From Phallusia fumigata (taxonomy: Eukaryota > Chordata > Ascidiacea > Phlebobranchia > Ascidiidae): DNA of 23,374 nucleotides. This document shows, piece after piece, positions 1 through 9,532 of this stretch. Below the pieces are notes generated by a model. The model did no database searches. It saw nothing but the letters and a program-made list of their open reading frames with translations, and was not told the origin of the DNA. A program made the position numbers and the translations under genes. The stretch covers positions 1-23,374 of the forward strand of contig QXVZ01021601.1 of the NCBI GenBank assembly GCA_008931825.1, read 5' to 3'. Within the stretch, counting starts at the first letter, position 1. Each line of letters begins with the position of its first letter.

Positions 1-2
1 TG

Positions 3-1832
3 GTAAAGCTGAAATGCCTGCTTTTGGTGTGCAGAAGCAAACAGCAGGTCACGCCCAAGCGTACAGATGTACCCTATATTTCTCATGACGCTTTCTCTTA
101 TGCCGAAAAGTTAGCCACTGGGAGGTTCGCAGACATCATCCTCCACGCAAAGAAAGACAACCCGAACGAATTCGTGGTTTTCAAGCAGATTGTCGAGCAG
201 TCCGACCTAAGAGCTGTACATCACATTCAGAGGTCTTTCCAAAATTCGCGGATTGATTTCAGGCAGCTGAACAACTTCATGGACAAGGTTGGCGAAAATA
301 AAAACAACCATCTGCTGCAAGTTCTGGGCTTTACTATGCATACCAACGTAATCCTTGAGCACATGCCTTTGGGATCCATAACAGATTACGCGAAAACACA
401 CAGAGAACTCCCAGAGCCGGACTGGCTACTACGCATCTTATGGCAACTCAGCCATGCATGTGCGTTCATGGAAGAAAAAGAATTTGCTCACGGGAATATC
501 ACAGGAAAGAATGTGCTGATGAAGCGAGATGGAATGTGGCCATCGATTAAACTAAGCGATCCTGGTATCACCACCTTTTGGGAAAAATCCGAGACTTTGC
601 CGGTGCTTAAACCTCCTTGGTTGGCATACGAGTACCGCTATATTGACGCAATTGCCACGTCGATGTCACCGACAGTTAATGGCGACAAGTGGAGTTTTGC
701 CACCACAGTATGTGAGATCTGTCTCTGGAGAGCAACCATCCTCCCACAGTACGAAACTCCCGAGGAAATGCTGCCAGAATGGTTAACAGCGAGTCGGTTA
801 ATCGCCTTTCGGGACCTGTTGGTTAAATGCTGGAGTACTTGTCCTGATAACCGGCCGAGTTTTAGGGAGATTTTGCGTGAAATCGGTTCCGTCATTAAGA
901 ATTTTAGGTTTGATAGTGTCGAGCCGGCAGGCGACCCAGCACCCGATCAACCGTACAGTTATATGGCGGCGTATGCTGATGAAAAGCTGGAGGTCATCAA
1001 AGTGCTCGGAAAAGGGTGTTACGGCCTCGTGGAATTGTGCAGATACGAGTCTAACGGCCAAGTAGAAGAAGTGGCGGTGAAATCCATTGCCAACGCTGGC
1101 AACCCGCACTGCAACAGGGAAGTGTTCAACGAAATTCAGGCAATGCGGAAAGTAAACCATCGACATGTGGCGAAGTTGAAGGGAGTCACCACTCCCTTTT
1201 ACAGATTGGTCATGGAGTATTTAAAAGAAGGCGACTTGAAATCCTATCTCACGAAAAGAAAATTAAAAGGAACGCGCCTTACCCTGCTCTTGCCTCATCT
1301 CTGTCGGTTTGCTAGTCAGATCACGCAGGGCATGCAAGCTTTGCAACAGCTTCGTATTATACATCGCGACTTGGCGCTGCGGAATATCTTGCTTGCCCGG
1401 GACTCAGTGGACGATCCTTTGTACGTCAAAATTTCGGATTTCGGCTTGTCGCGAATTGTCGGAGAAAACTCGTTCTATTACCATCAAAAACCTGGACATG
1501 CGCTTTTGCCGATGCCATGGTTTGCTCCTGAGTGTCTGAAAGACAAATTTGATTACCTTTACTCCGACGTGTGGTCGTTCGGAGTGACAGCTTGGGAAAT
1601 GTTTTCGTACGGAGAACATCCGAATTACAATGTCGACAATGGGCGTGATCTATACAGGGTTTTATGTGACAAGATAAGGCTACCCAAACCCGACGAATGC
1701 CCGCAAAAAATTTACGACGTCATTCGAATGTGTTGGAATTGGAATCCGATGCGAAGACCGGGATTTACCAAGCTGCAAAATCTCTTTGATGCTCTGGCTG
1801 TAGATGCAGCCCATGGAGCTTTGGAAGATTAG
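3..1832 (+). CDS. JAK: Janus kinase paralogue A, 3' part (JH2 pseudokinase + JH1 tyrosine kinase)
   Basis: This is a non-receptor tyrosine kinase of the JAK family, which binds cytokine-receptor tails and phosphorylates receptors and STATs. The gene is cut by the left edge. The frame is open from base 3, and the first residues (KCLLLVCRSK) line up with the end of the SH2-like region of the downstream paralogue, so no intron is needed here. JH2 follows: the catalytic loop reads HGN (489-497) instead of HRD, and DFG is DPG (558-566), the normal JAK pseudokinase changes. JH1 has a GKGCYG glycine loop, the VAVK lysine (codon 1080-1082), HRDLALRN starting at 1362, DFG at 1437-1445, an activation-loop YY pair at 1476-1481 matching the paired JAK tyrosines, and APE. 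All catalytic residues are present, so it should be active. It ends with TAG at 1830-1832. Its codons look richer in G/C at third positions than those of paralogue B. Family assignment is very sure; which vertebrate JAK is closest cannot be told. Confidence 0.95.
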   Translation, partial: VKLKCLLLVCRSKQQVTPKRTDVPYISHDAFSYAEKLATGRFADIILHAKKDNPNEFVVFKQIVEQSDLRAVHHIQRSFQNSRIDFRQLNNFMDKVGENKNNHLLQVLGFTMHTNVILEHMPLGSITDYAKTHRELPEPDWLLRILWQLSHACAFMEEKEFAHGNITGKNVLMKRDGMWPSIKLSDPGITTFWEKSETLPVLKPPWLAYEYRYIDAIATSMSPTVNGDKWSFATTVCEICLWRATILPQYETPEEMLPEWLTASRLIAFRDLLVKCWSTCPDNRPSFREILREIGSVIKNFRFDSVEPAGDPAPDQPYSYMAAYADEKLEVIKVLGKGCYGLVELCRYESNGQVEEVAVKSIANAGNPHCNREVFNEIQAMRKVNHRHVAKLKGVTTPFYRLVMEYLKEGDLKSYLTKRKLKGTRLTLLLPHLCRFASQITQGMQALQQLRIIHRDLALRNILLARDSVDDPLYVKISDFGLSRIVGENSFYYHQKPGHALLPMPWFAPECLKDKFDYLYSDVWSFGVTAWEMFSYGEHPNYNVDNGRDLYRVLCDKIRLPKPDECPQKIYDVIRMCWNWNPMRRPGFTKLQNLFDALAVDAAHGALED

Positions 1833-2121
1833 GTACACTGACGCTTTAAACAAACAGTACCTGCTTGGCGGCCTTTGTCATTCTTCAAAAATGCGGCGGC
1901 ATCGATGTCGCCACCCGTTATTTGTTAGCATACGTCGATAGTAAATTTGCATCTAGGATTTTGAAGTTTTGGTAAACGGCATCAAAGTGTTTCATACGGG
2001 ACTAAACTAAACGTGTGTGATTTCACGCAGAATGTGCCCTACTGTTATGAAGCAAACAACCTCATACGTAAGATAATAACCTGTGTTTTAAGATGATAAG
2101 GTGTTTTCGTGTGCCAAGTGT

Positions 2122-2155
2122 TGCATGAGCTCTTATGCTTTCGAAAGCTCATGCA
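2122..2155. other. Perfect 10-bp inverted repeat (hairpin) in the probable 3' UTR of JAK A
   Basis: TGCATGAGCT at 2122-2131 is exactly complementary to AGCTCATGCA at 2146-2155, with a 14-base loop. It lies about 290 bases after the stop of paralogue A, so it would form a stem-loop if transcribed. No known RNA family is recognised. Confidence 0.4.
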
Positions 2156-2340
2156 CTTCTTGATTTAAAACAACCAACAGAGGATTCAGCATAGACATTT
2201 AATGAAATTTTTTCGTGGCATTACTTGTTGTCAACGATTTTTCTACAGCAACATAAATGTTTTAAAATCAAACTACGTTTTTTTTTATATCTTTGTGTAT
2301 TCGTTGCTTATACATATGTTTTGGTGTTTTAATTTGTCGA

Positions 2341-2348
2341 TGACGTCA
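2341..2348. promoter_or_regulatory. CRE palindrome TGACGTCA
   Basis: A perfect full-site match to the cAMP-response element bound by CREB/ATF bZIP dimers. It lies about 280 bases upstream of the TATA-like site that may serve paralogue B. Binding is inferred from sequence only. Confidence 0.35.
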
Positions 2349-2622
2349 TTCGTAATTGAACATCACAATATATCGTTGCTCCATGCGATTAAGATTAAAC
2401 ATTTGCGCTATTTTATGCTCTTAACCAAACAAACACAGTTTAAGTCTGGCTAAAACGGTCATAACAACTATTTCGAAACAGAACTTTGCATTGTGACAAA
2501 GACTAGCCTTCATGTGACTAGCAACTTATAGAAACTAATTTGGTTCACATGCAGAATGCTCAACACAGAGTTCCCGTACTTGGCCAAAGGTAAACTTTAT
2601 GGAACGTAAATCCCCAACGCAG

Positions 2623-2629
2623 TATAAAA
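2623..2629 (+). promoter_or_regulatory. TATA-like box, candidate promoter of JAK paralogue B
   Basis: TATAAAA occurs here in an AGTATAAAAATATAC context. A pyrimidine-rich stretch (GCTCTCTTTG, near 2649) follows about 30 bases later and could be an initiator. A splice-donor-like GACGAAG|GTAGGG ends at 2750. Together with the acceptor ending at 3773 this would make a short untranslated first exon and an intron of about 1.0 kb (2751-3773). The alternative is that paralogue B is trans-spliced and has no such exon. Confidence 0.35.
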
Positions 2630-3755
2630 ATATACGTCCGAGGCCATCGCTCTCTTTGTGCCAACATAGCGTTTGCTTTATTGCTGGTTAAACAAAGGGT
2701 GGTATGCCATTTGCTTGCTCTGTCTGAAACGGTATTTGTTTCTGACGAAGGTAGGGCTGTACATTAGCTGACAAAGCCGACAACCACACACAATTTAAAT
2801 TGTAGATTTGTCAAAATATTGTTTGTATCTTAGTTGCACCACGGTTATGATTATTTGCAAAGTTCGAACATAATGAACATTTTAATCTAAAATCACTGTA
2901 CGTTGTAAATTAAGTTTGGGTTTTTAGCACAAACGCACTGGATTATAGTACACATGAAAAATTTAAAACACTGGTGTTGACGTAAAGAATATTTCTCCAA
3001 TACTCAGGTTAACTTCGATTCAAACACAACGATATGTTCCTAAACTCTGACAGTATTATTTAAATTTGCGCGGAGCGTAAAATGATCCTGGACAAAGAAA
3101 ATCTAATTATTGTTGTGTCAATATTTATTGCTGGCCAGCATGTTACCCAGCTCTGGTTTGCATCGTATGAAACTATGGTCACGCTGTAAATTCCTTTGCT
3201 TTAACAGGCTAAAAAACGCTACGAAGTTGAAATACGCCCACTAAAAACAGAGGGCGGTGAAACTTAAATTTGCCTCCCCAGCCTTGCGTAATTTTTTGCT
3301 TATAGCACCACATGCTGTTACAGCGGTTCAGCTTAACCGTCACGAGACGGCGCTCTATTATTGTAAATTTAGGGCAGCCATTCTATTTTTGGATTGGTCT
3401 TAAGTTCTAAACAAAGCGGCAACAGTCAAATCTAGTGTTAGTTTGGGTTGTTTTCAACGCAGGCTAAAGTTCCATATTAAGTCCCTACTGTATTATAAAT
3501 AGTGCATTTTGAGGCACTTTACTGAAGTTAAGCTCAGCTTGGGGCATGATAATATTTGCCAGCCTGAGGCGAGGCGTGTTTATTTGGCTTAACAGATAAC
3601 ACGCAACTAGAGTGGTGTGCATAAGAGTTAATTATAAATATTTTTACATGGTACAAGTGCCTAAATTATTTATGTGTTGTATACAAAAATCCTAGTTCAG
3701 AAATTTTTTAGTTCTTTAAAGTATTTTTAAGTTGTGGCTTACATTTTATGTGTGC

Positions 3756-3773
3756 GCTGTGTTTTGTTTGCAG
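3756..3773 (+). promoter_or_regulatory. 3' splice acceptor six bases upstream of the JAK B start codon
   Basis: The stretch GCTGTGTTTTGTTTGCAG is a T-rich tract ending in CAG at 3771-3773. It is followed by only AAAAAC before the ATG at 3780. The site is either the acceptor of a 5' UTR intron (donor candidate at 2750/2751) or, if this is a tunicate, a spliced-leader trans-splice acceptor; those typically lie just ahead of the ATG. Confidence 0.6.
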
Positions 3774-3779
3774 AAAAAC

Positions 3780-6700
3780 ATGGATAATGATAATCAAAGA
3801 GCCATTAAAATTGTCGTGAAACTATTTCAAACTGATTCAAATGCTGAAGATGGTGGAACAGTATATCAAAAACATTTGGTGAACTCCACAAGTGTTAGCA
3901 TCAATCAACCAGCAGAATCAACATTGGAAAGTGTTCTTCAAGTTTGTGCAGAAAAATGCCAGATAAGCCCAATTTACATTTCGTTGTTTGGGATTAAAGA
4001 CAGTGAAACAGGATCATGGGTGAACTTGGCCTGCACAATTTCAAACTACATTGCCAAGAGACAAAAACGGGATTCTCTACATTTGGAATTTAGAGTGCGG
4101 TATGTTTTTACAAATGACTGTCCTGGAACAACTGGCCAACGGCATCATGCATATCGGTTTTCGGTGGAAAATGGCAGAAAACATGATGTTATGAATGATA
4201 TTGTCCTGCGCTATTTATTCTTCCAGCAGCGCGATGATTTTCGAGAGGGAAAGTTAAAAATATCTGAAAAGGTTTTGGATGAAGACAGTGCAAATCTAGG
4301 CATCGCAGTATTGGATCTACTGAGGTTGGCTTGTGAGCTGCAAATGGATTTGCGAACTGTTGTTGGTCATGTTTCTTTAAAAAACATGGTGTCACGTAGT
4401 TACGCTGACTGGCTGTCAACAAGACATATGTTGAGAAAAATTATGATTAAGAACAGATTTCAGCATTATGTCAGGCACTTTGAAGATCGATACAAGCAGT
4501 GCCTTGACACTAGGTCAACAGCTCTTTATTTTCACATTAAATATTTAAAGAACTTGGAGATACTAATGGGTTCACAGAATGTTGAGGAGTTTACTGTCAT
4601 TCCAAGGTCACAGGATCCTGATGAGTGCATTAAAATTTCAGTTGGTCCATACTGTGAAATTGTCAAACATTCTGTCACAGACAAAACAGGTTCAAAATGG
4701 TGTGGCTTTACAGACATCGCTGACCTAAAACTGGCATTAAAAGAAGTTGATGGCATTGAACACTGGACTGTTACTCTAATACATATGAGTGGTGATGTCT
4801 TATCTGTGGCATTTTCCTCCTTGGATGAAGCTGAGAGCTTTGCCTCATGTGTTGATGGTTACTATCATCTGCTTGTCGATACTCACCACTATCTGTGTAA
4901 GCAAGTTTGTCGGCCAACCTTGGTTGAGGAGTTGTCTATGTCCTGCCATGGTCCAATTTCCTCATCATTTAGCACATATGTACTAAAAAAGCTCTCAAGG
5001 CCTGAAGTGGGTGATTGCCTACTAAGATGCAGTCATGAAAAGTTTGGCGAATATTTTATCAATACCATCGACATGGTTAACCGTGCTAATAGAGAAGTAA
5101 CAGTGAGGAATTATAAATTGGACAGGATTGGTGGCTTTTTGGGGGAAATTTACCCTGAGGATTCAAGACCCAAAGCTTTGGCTGGACTGTTAGAAGAGTT
5201 CCAAAACCATAATGGCAATAATCTGCCTTTTAACATCAAAAGGCTTGTTTACCCAGTGGTTGGGCAGCCCAATGCATTGCTAATTCACAGAGAAAATATT
5301 GAAACCAAAGATGTTAAGGACGTTCTTACTGACATGACCATTATCCCTCAGGGGGCATACAAATTTCAAAAACATTTGGGTGGGGGAANGACGTTCTTAC
5401 TGACATGACCATTATCCCTCAGGGGGCATACAAATTTCAAAAACATTTGGGTGGGGGAAGGTTCACAGAAGTTACGTTATGTTCAAAAAGAGATCAAAGG
5501 AGTGATGAGGTGGTTGTAAAAAAAGTGTACGAATCCGAAGACCATGGACTACAACAGCATATTGAAGCATCATTTGAAGACTCCATGATCAAGTTTCGAC
5601 AACTTAACAACTGGATGGATGTCGAAGGAAAGAACAAGAATATTTATATTGTTCAGTTAAAGGGGACAATTATGAGTAAGCACCTAGTTCTTGAATATGT
5701 TCCACATGGATCTATTGTAAGGTACGCACAGCAAAACAGGCAATTTCCTGGCACTGAATGGATCATGTCAGTCATTTGGCAACTTGCCCATGCTTGTGCA
5801 TACCTTGAAAGTAAAGGCTGTGCTCATGGCAATATCCGTGGAAAAAATGTGCTTTTGAAACATACTGGTGATCACCCTTTCATCAAACTTGGTGACCCAG
5901 GAGTTCGAACATGTCAAAGGAACCTCAACAACCAGATAGTTGTTGAACCAAGCCTTTCTGCGCCATGGCTTGCCTACGAGTATTGTCTGGTTGACTACAT
6001 GCCCACAACCTATAACCCCACAATTAATGGTGATAAATGGAGTTTTGCAAGTACTGTGTGTGAAATCTGTCACTGGAGTTCAGCAAGCAGCTTTTGCAGG
6101 CCTGAAAACGCTTATGGCCTTACAGCAAATCTCAAAGAAAGGTACAGAGTTCAAGAACAGTCAGTTGTTTCACTCCCTGATATGTTAATGGTGTCAGAGT
6201 TAAAAACCATTAGGGATCTCCTAATGAAGTGCTGGAGTGTTTGGCCTGAAAACAGACCTGCCTTCAGACATGTTCTTCGGGAGCTTGGGACTGTTTCTAG
6301 AAACTTTGACTATCAAAATGATGAACCTCCACCAACTGTGCCAGAGGAAATTCTACCTGACTTGGATGTTTATGATGATCAGAACTTGATGACTGTTCGC
6401 TCTTTGGGAAATGGGCATTTCGGGTATGTTGACCTATGTCAGTACGACAGGCATCGAAATGGTCAAAACGAGCCAGTTGCTGTGAAATCACTGATCCGCA
6501 ATGCTAACAATCAGAAATACCGCAACATTCTGTACAATGAAATCCAGACAATGCGCCAAATTGACCATCGTTATGTGGTAAAACTGAAAGGGGTAACTTT
6601 TCCATCTGTGAGAATTGTAATGGAGTACCTTGCCTGTGGACCATTAGGAAAGTATCTTCGTGAGCAGAGTGGAAGGACACCCCTTCAAAATTTGTTTCAT

Positions 6701-7243
6701 CAATTGTACGTCTTTTCAAGTCAAATTTCAGATGGTATGCAGGCCCTTCAGGAGCATCGTCTAATTCATCGTGACTTGGCTCTAAGAAATATATTGCTCA
6801 ATAGGGATGATGAAAATTCACCACTGTATGTAAAAATCTCTGACTTCGGACTTTCACGCGTGGTGAATGAGGAGGAATCGTACTACAGAGGAAATCTCGA
6901 TGATTTTCCCGCACTCTGGTATGCTCCAGAGTGCCTTTGTCCATGTGAAATATCGGTGCCGTTTCAATTTGAATCTGATGTGTGGTCGTTCGGAATCACA
7001 ATTTGGGAGATGTTTTCATTTGGTGAAAAAAAGCCACGTTACCCGTCCTTGCCCTCCGTTAGAAGAGAGGACATTGGAAAACTGAGGGGCCTACTTTCGA
7101 ACGGGGAAAGACTTCTGCAACCAGAGCACTGTCCCCACGAAGTGTATGATATTATGGGTTTGTGCTGGCAATTCAACCCACAAGCAAGGATTGGTTTTAA
7201 TGAACTGCAGCAGCGCTTCATAGCCCTAGCTGGTACTACATAG
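3780..7243 (+). CDS. JAK: Janus kinase paralogue B, full length, single coding exon (FERM-SH2-JH2-JH1)
   Basis: A complete JAK tyrosine kinase, about 1130 residues after removing the 71-base assembly insertion at 5319-5459, close to the 1120-1190 usual for JAKs. The start is the ATG at 3780, just after a splice acceptor; the open frame before it reads through intron-like sequence. Approximate domains: FERM 10-372 (ends with the JAK-typical DGYYHLLVDTHHYLCK); SH2-like 385-490 with the phosphotyrosine-binding Arg416 (LLRCS); JH2 528-800 with HGN at 659 and DPG at 5894-5902; JH1 from about 847 with GNGHFG, Lys879, HRDLALRN from 973, DFG from 998, tandem Tyr1011-Tyr1012, and WYAPE. Catalytic residues are intact. 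JH2 has an insert of about 17 residues relative to paralogue A near 6110-6165. The kinase-core RP motif near the C terminus reads ARIGF. The frame change at 5389 is an assembly artefact, not a mutation: deleting one copy restores one frame. Confidence 0.96.
5319..5459. repeat. Assembly duplication at N (70-bp copies), false frameshift in JAK B
   Basis: Bases 5319-5388 are identical to 5390-5459, with a single N at 5389 between them. The extra 71 bases shift the reading frame at the SH2-JH2 linker; with one copy removed the upstream and downstream frames coincide. This is unmerged overlap between two contigs. Confidence 0.93.
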
Positions 7244-7293
7244 TATGCAAATACTAATCTTTGGTAGCAGCTTTAACATAACAGAACTTAAAT

Positions 7294-7299
7294 ATTAAA
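7294..7299 (+). terminator. Candidate poly(A) signal of JAK B (ATTAAA)
   Basis: ATTAAA lies about 50 bases after the TAG of paralogue B and is followed by T-rich sequence. It is a common variant signal; no canonical AATAAA is seen nearby. The call is weak because the DNA is AT-rich. Confidence 0.3.
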
Positions 7300-7987
7300 T
7301 ATTCATGACACATTTATGTTTACTTGTCAGAAAAACTTTATGTATTCAAGCAATGTTGCTTGTGATCGAATGGCATGTTTTTAAAAATGTTGTGTGTGTA
7401 AAAATTTAGTGACATTTTTGATAAATCATTTTTGCCAAGTCGATGCCAAAATTACAGAAATATGTGATATTTAGCAACATGCTGGTACATTTTAAAAACT
7501 AATACCAGCATACAGTTTTGTACTTGTTTTTTCAAAGCATTTTTGCAAAAAATATGTGAACCAAAGGAGTAAAGTGCATTTTCGTGTGTTACTGAATCTC
7601 GCCTAATTGTTTTGTGACTTTCTTTGCATTTTTGTTTTAATCATTGATAAAAGTTTTGATGAAAACGTATTGTGAATGTCTTATGACCAGTAATTTTTTT
7701 GCTTTGTATCAAATGCACTTTGCCCTTTTTTATCCCGTTTCAATAGTTCCTTTTTAATTGTAATAGTACAGATCCCCAAACTAGCAATAACGAACTCAAA
7801 TGTTAGAAAAAAGTTCAATAGGGTTATCCATAAAACCACCCTATAATTGTGTTGGTGCCTTTCAGCAACTTTTGTTTAACGACCCCCATGTTACTAGATG
7901 TAGATGCATCATGCTGCGTTTTTCAATGCTGAACTGGTGACACACTAGTTGCATTGCAGTATACAGACTTCCAGTCTATTTGCAGCA

Positions 7988-8212
7988 AAACGTCAAACGC
8001 ATCTGGTGTCTCCTTCCTGGATTGTTTTCCATTTAATGCGACAATGTTTCAAATTTCGTGTAATTAGCGCTGTTATCCCCTCTGTCCATTGTATTTTATN
8101 AAACGTCAAACGCATCTGGTGTCTCCTTCCTGGATTGTTTTCCATTTAATGCGACAATGTTTCAAATTTCGTGTAATTAGCGCTGTTATCCCCTCTGTCC
8201 ATTGTATTTTAT
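7988..8212. repeat. Assembly duplication at N (112-bp copies)
   Basis: Bases 7988-8099 are repeated at 8101-8212 with a single N at 8100. The pattern is the same as at the other N positions, so this is unmerged contig overlap rather than a genomic tandem repeat. Confidence 0.9.
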
Positions 8213-8468
8213 TGCCAGTGTTGTAATATACCCGTTACACAGTGTTATCCAAACCGTGTGGTAGTGTTTAACATTTACAGGGACAAAGCTTAGACCTTCA
8301 ACTTTTCCAGGTATTTCGAAAGCCGAATTTGTTTTTCTGGTACACTTATCTTAGCGCTGATTTTATTTTGACAAAGTATCTTTATATTCATTCACGATTC
8401 GGTAAATGTAAAACCCAAACGAAAGCCTAGGTGGGAGGTATTTTGGCTCTTTTACCCACAACAGGATA

Positions 8469-9073
8469 TTGATTTATCATAGGCTTTGTTGTATTGTTTG
8501 CACAGTTAAGATAAGCGTATCGAATCTTTGCACCAAACCGGGGCAGGTGGTGAAATATCTAAATGTAAATAAAACCTTAGTTGAACCCCAAAATCCATTT
8601 CTCAGAAAACGTGCCACTCCATCTATAGCAGAAATGCATCATGACGGTAAACAACCCGTGTTTGCCCGAAAACATTGGCCCTTTCAAATAACCTGTACTG
8701 ACAAGGTTCGCGAACGTACATCAGAATGCTTTGCAGTCGCCTTTATTTTGAAAACAATGTTTGGCCAAGACATGTCAAAAAATTGCAAATTTTGTGCCAT
8801 TATCTGCTTAAAATTAACGAGCAGTACATTGTTGAAACGTTTGCTACACAATGTATTCCCTGTGTTTACAAGCTCTTTGGCAGTTATGCTTTTAATAAGG
8901 CAACCTTTCATGTCCGGGTCTTGTGTTGCAAAGCTTACCCATTGTTAATTTGCAAAAATACAGCCTCTTGCCAAGTGGAGCGTGGGTATAGGGAGAACGT
9001 GTTCAGTGTAAACGGCGCCTGTCACCCATTTCTCCCTTTCAAGAAGCAGAACTTGACGTCAAGGCGTCAGTAG
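8469..9073 (+). other. Overlapping open frames of unknown status
   Basis: One frame is open for 159 codons (8469-8948) but starts with TTG. A second, overlapping frame starts with ATG at 8726 and is open for 115 codons to 9073. The minus strand is also open here (8684-8911). The predicted products are rich in Cys, Phe and Leu and match no family I know. With three open frames overlapping, a chance deficit of stop codons or a decayed element is more likely than a gene. Confidence 0.15.
9054..9061. promoter_or_regulatory. CRE palindrome TGACGTCA
   Basis: A perfect 8-bp CRE inside the 10-bp palindrome TTGACGTCAA. It lies downstream of both flanking genes, so no target promoter is obvious. Confidence 0.25.
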
Positions 9074-9101
9074 AAGCGGAAACTTGGTAGCAGGCGCTGG
9101 A

Positions 9102-9161
9102 ACATCACACTTGTCAACAAATATGACAGTTTTCAACAAGGATGTTGTCCTTGTGTGATGT
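9102..9161. other. Inverted repeat / potential stem-loop
   Basis: ACATCACAC (9102-9110) pairs perfectly with GTGTGATGT (9153-9161). Inside lies a second perfect hairpin, CAAGGA...TCCTTG. The span of about 60 bases could fold as one imperfect stem. No RNA family is recognised. Confidence 0.3.
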
Positions 9162-9526
9162 AAGAACTGGCCATTGAGGAAACGCCAAACATTTAACTGC
9201 TACAGCATCAATAATGCCTTTTTGAGACAAACACAAAACAAGGATAAAAAAGTTGAACTAAATTCGGTAGTTTATTCTTACTCACTTCTTTACCGTTTTG
9301 TAACCTTGTGTTTTGTCTCTTTAGAAACCGTTTTTTTCTAAAACACCGCGCAAAAAACGGAGCAAGTCTGCAACACCGAGAATATAACCGCTTAGCAACG
9401 GCCGATGTTACGTCACGGAATGTCGCAAAATTCCGCCGCTGTGATTGGCTTAAAAAGCCCCATCTGCGAAATGTATACCATATTGGAAATATGCCCACCA
9501 TAAAAACACCTGTAATCAAATCGATT

Positions 9527-9532
9527 TTTATT
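9527..9532 (-). terminator. Candidate poly(A) signal of the minus-strand receptor-like gene (AATAAA)
   Basis: TTTATT on the plus strand reads AATAAA on the minus strand, about 290 bases past the stop codon at 9820-9822. A second AATAAA on the minus strand is at 9271-9276. Either would give an ordinary 3' UTR length. Confidence 0.4.

Larger units (their letters stand above)
1833..3779. other. Spacer between the two JAK genes
   Basis: No coding region is supported in these 1.9 kb. The stretch should hold the 3' UTR of paralogue A (an ATTAAA lies at 2394-2399, a weak poly(A) signal candidate) and the promoter and 5' untranslated part of paralogue B. The landmarks are a hairpin at 2122-2155, a CRE palindrome at 2341, a TATA-like site at 2623 and a splice acceptor ending at 3773. 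The only longer open frame (2202-2453) is AT-rich and resembles no protein. Confidence 0.6.

Noticed and set aside
1..34. Apparent splice acceptor (TTTTGGTGTGCAG) at the start of the JAK A open frame
   Set aside because: The frame stays open to the window edge, and the residues before the site (KCLLLVC) align with the end of the SH2-like region in paralogue B (NALLIHR), so this looks like coding sequence rather than an intron.
5319..5459. Frameshift making JAK B a pseudogene or two genes
   Set aside because: The shift is caused solely by a 71-base duplication containing the N; one continuous frame results without it.
9224..9321. Terminal inverted repeats of a transposable element
   Set aside because: The arms match only with gaps, no target-site duplication was found, and no second copy is present in the window.
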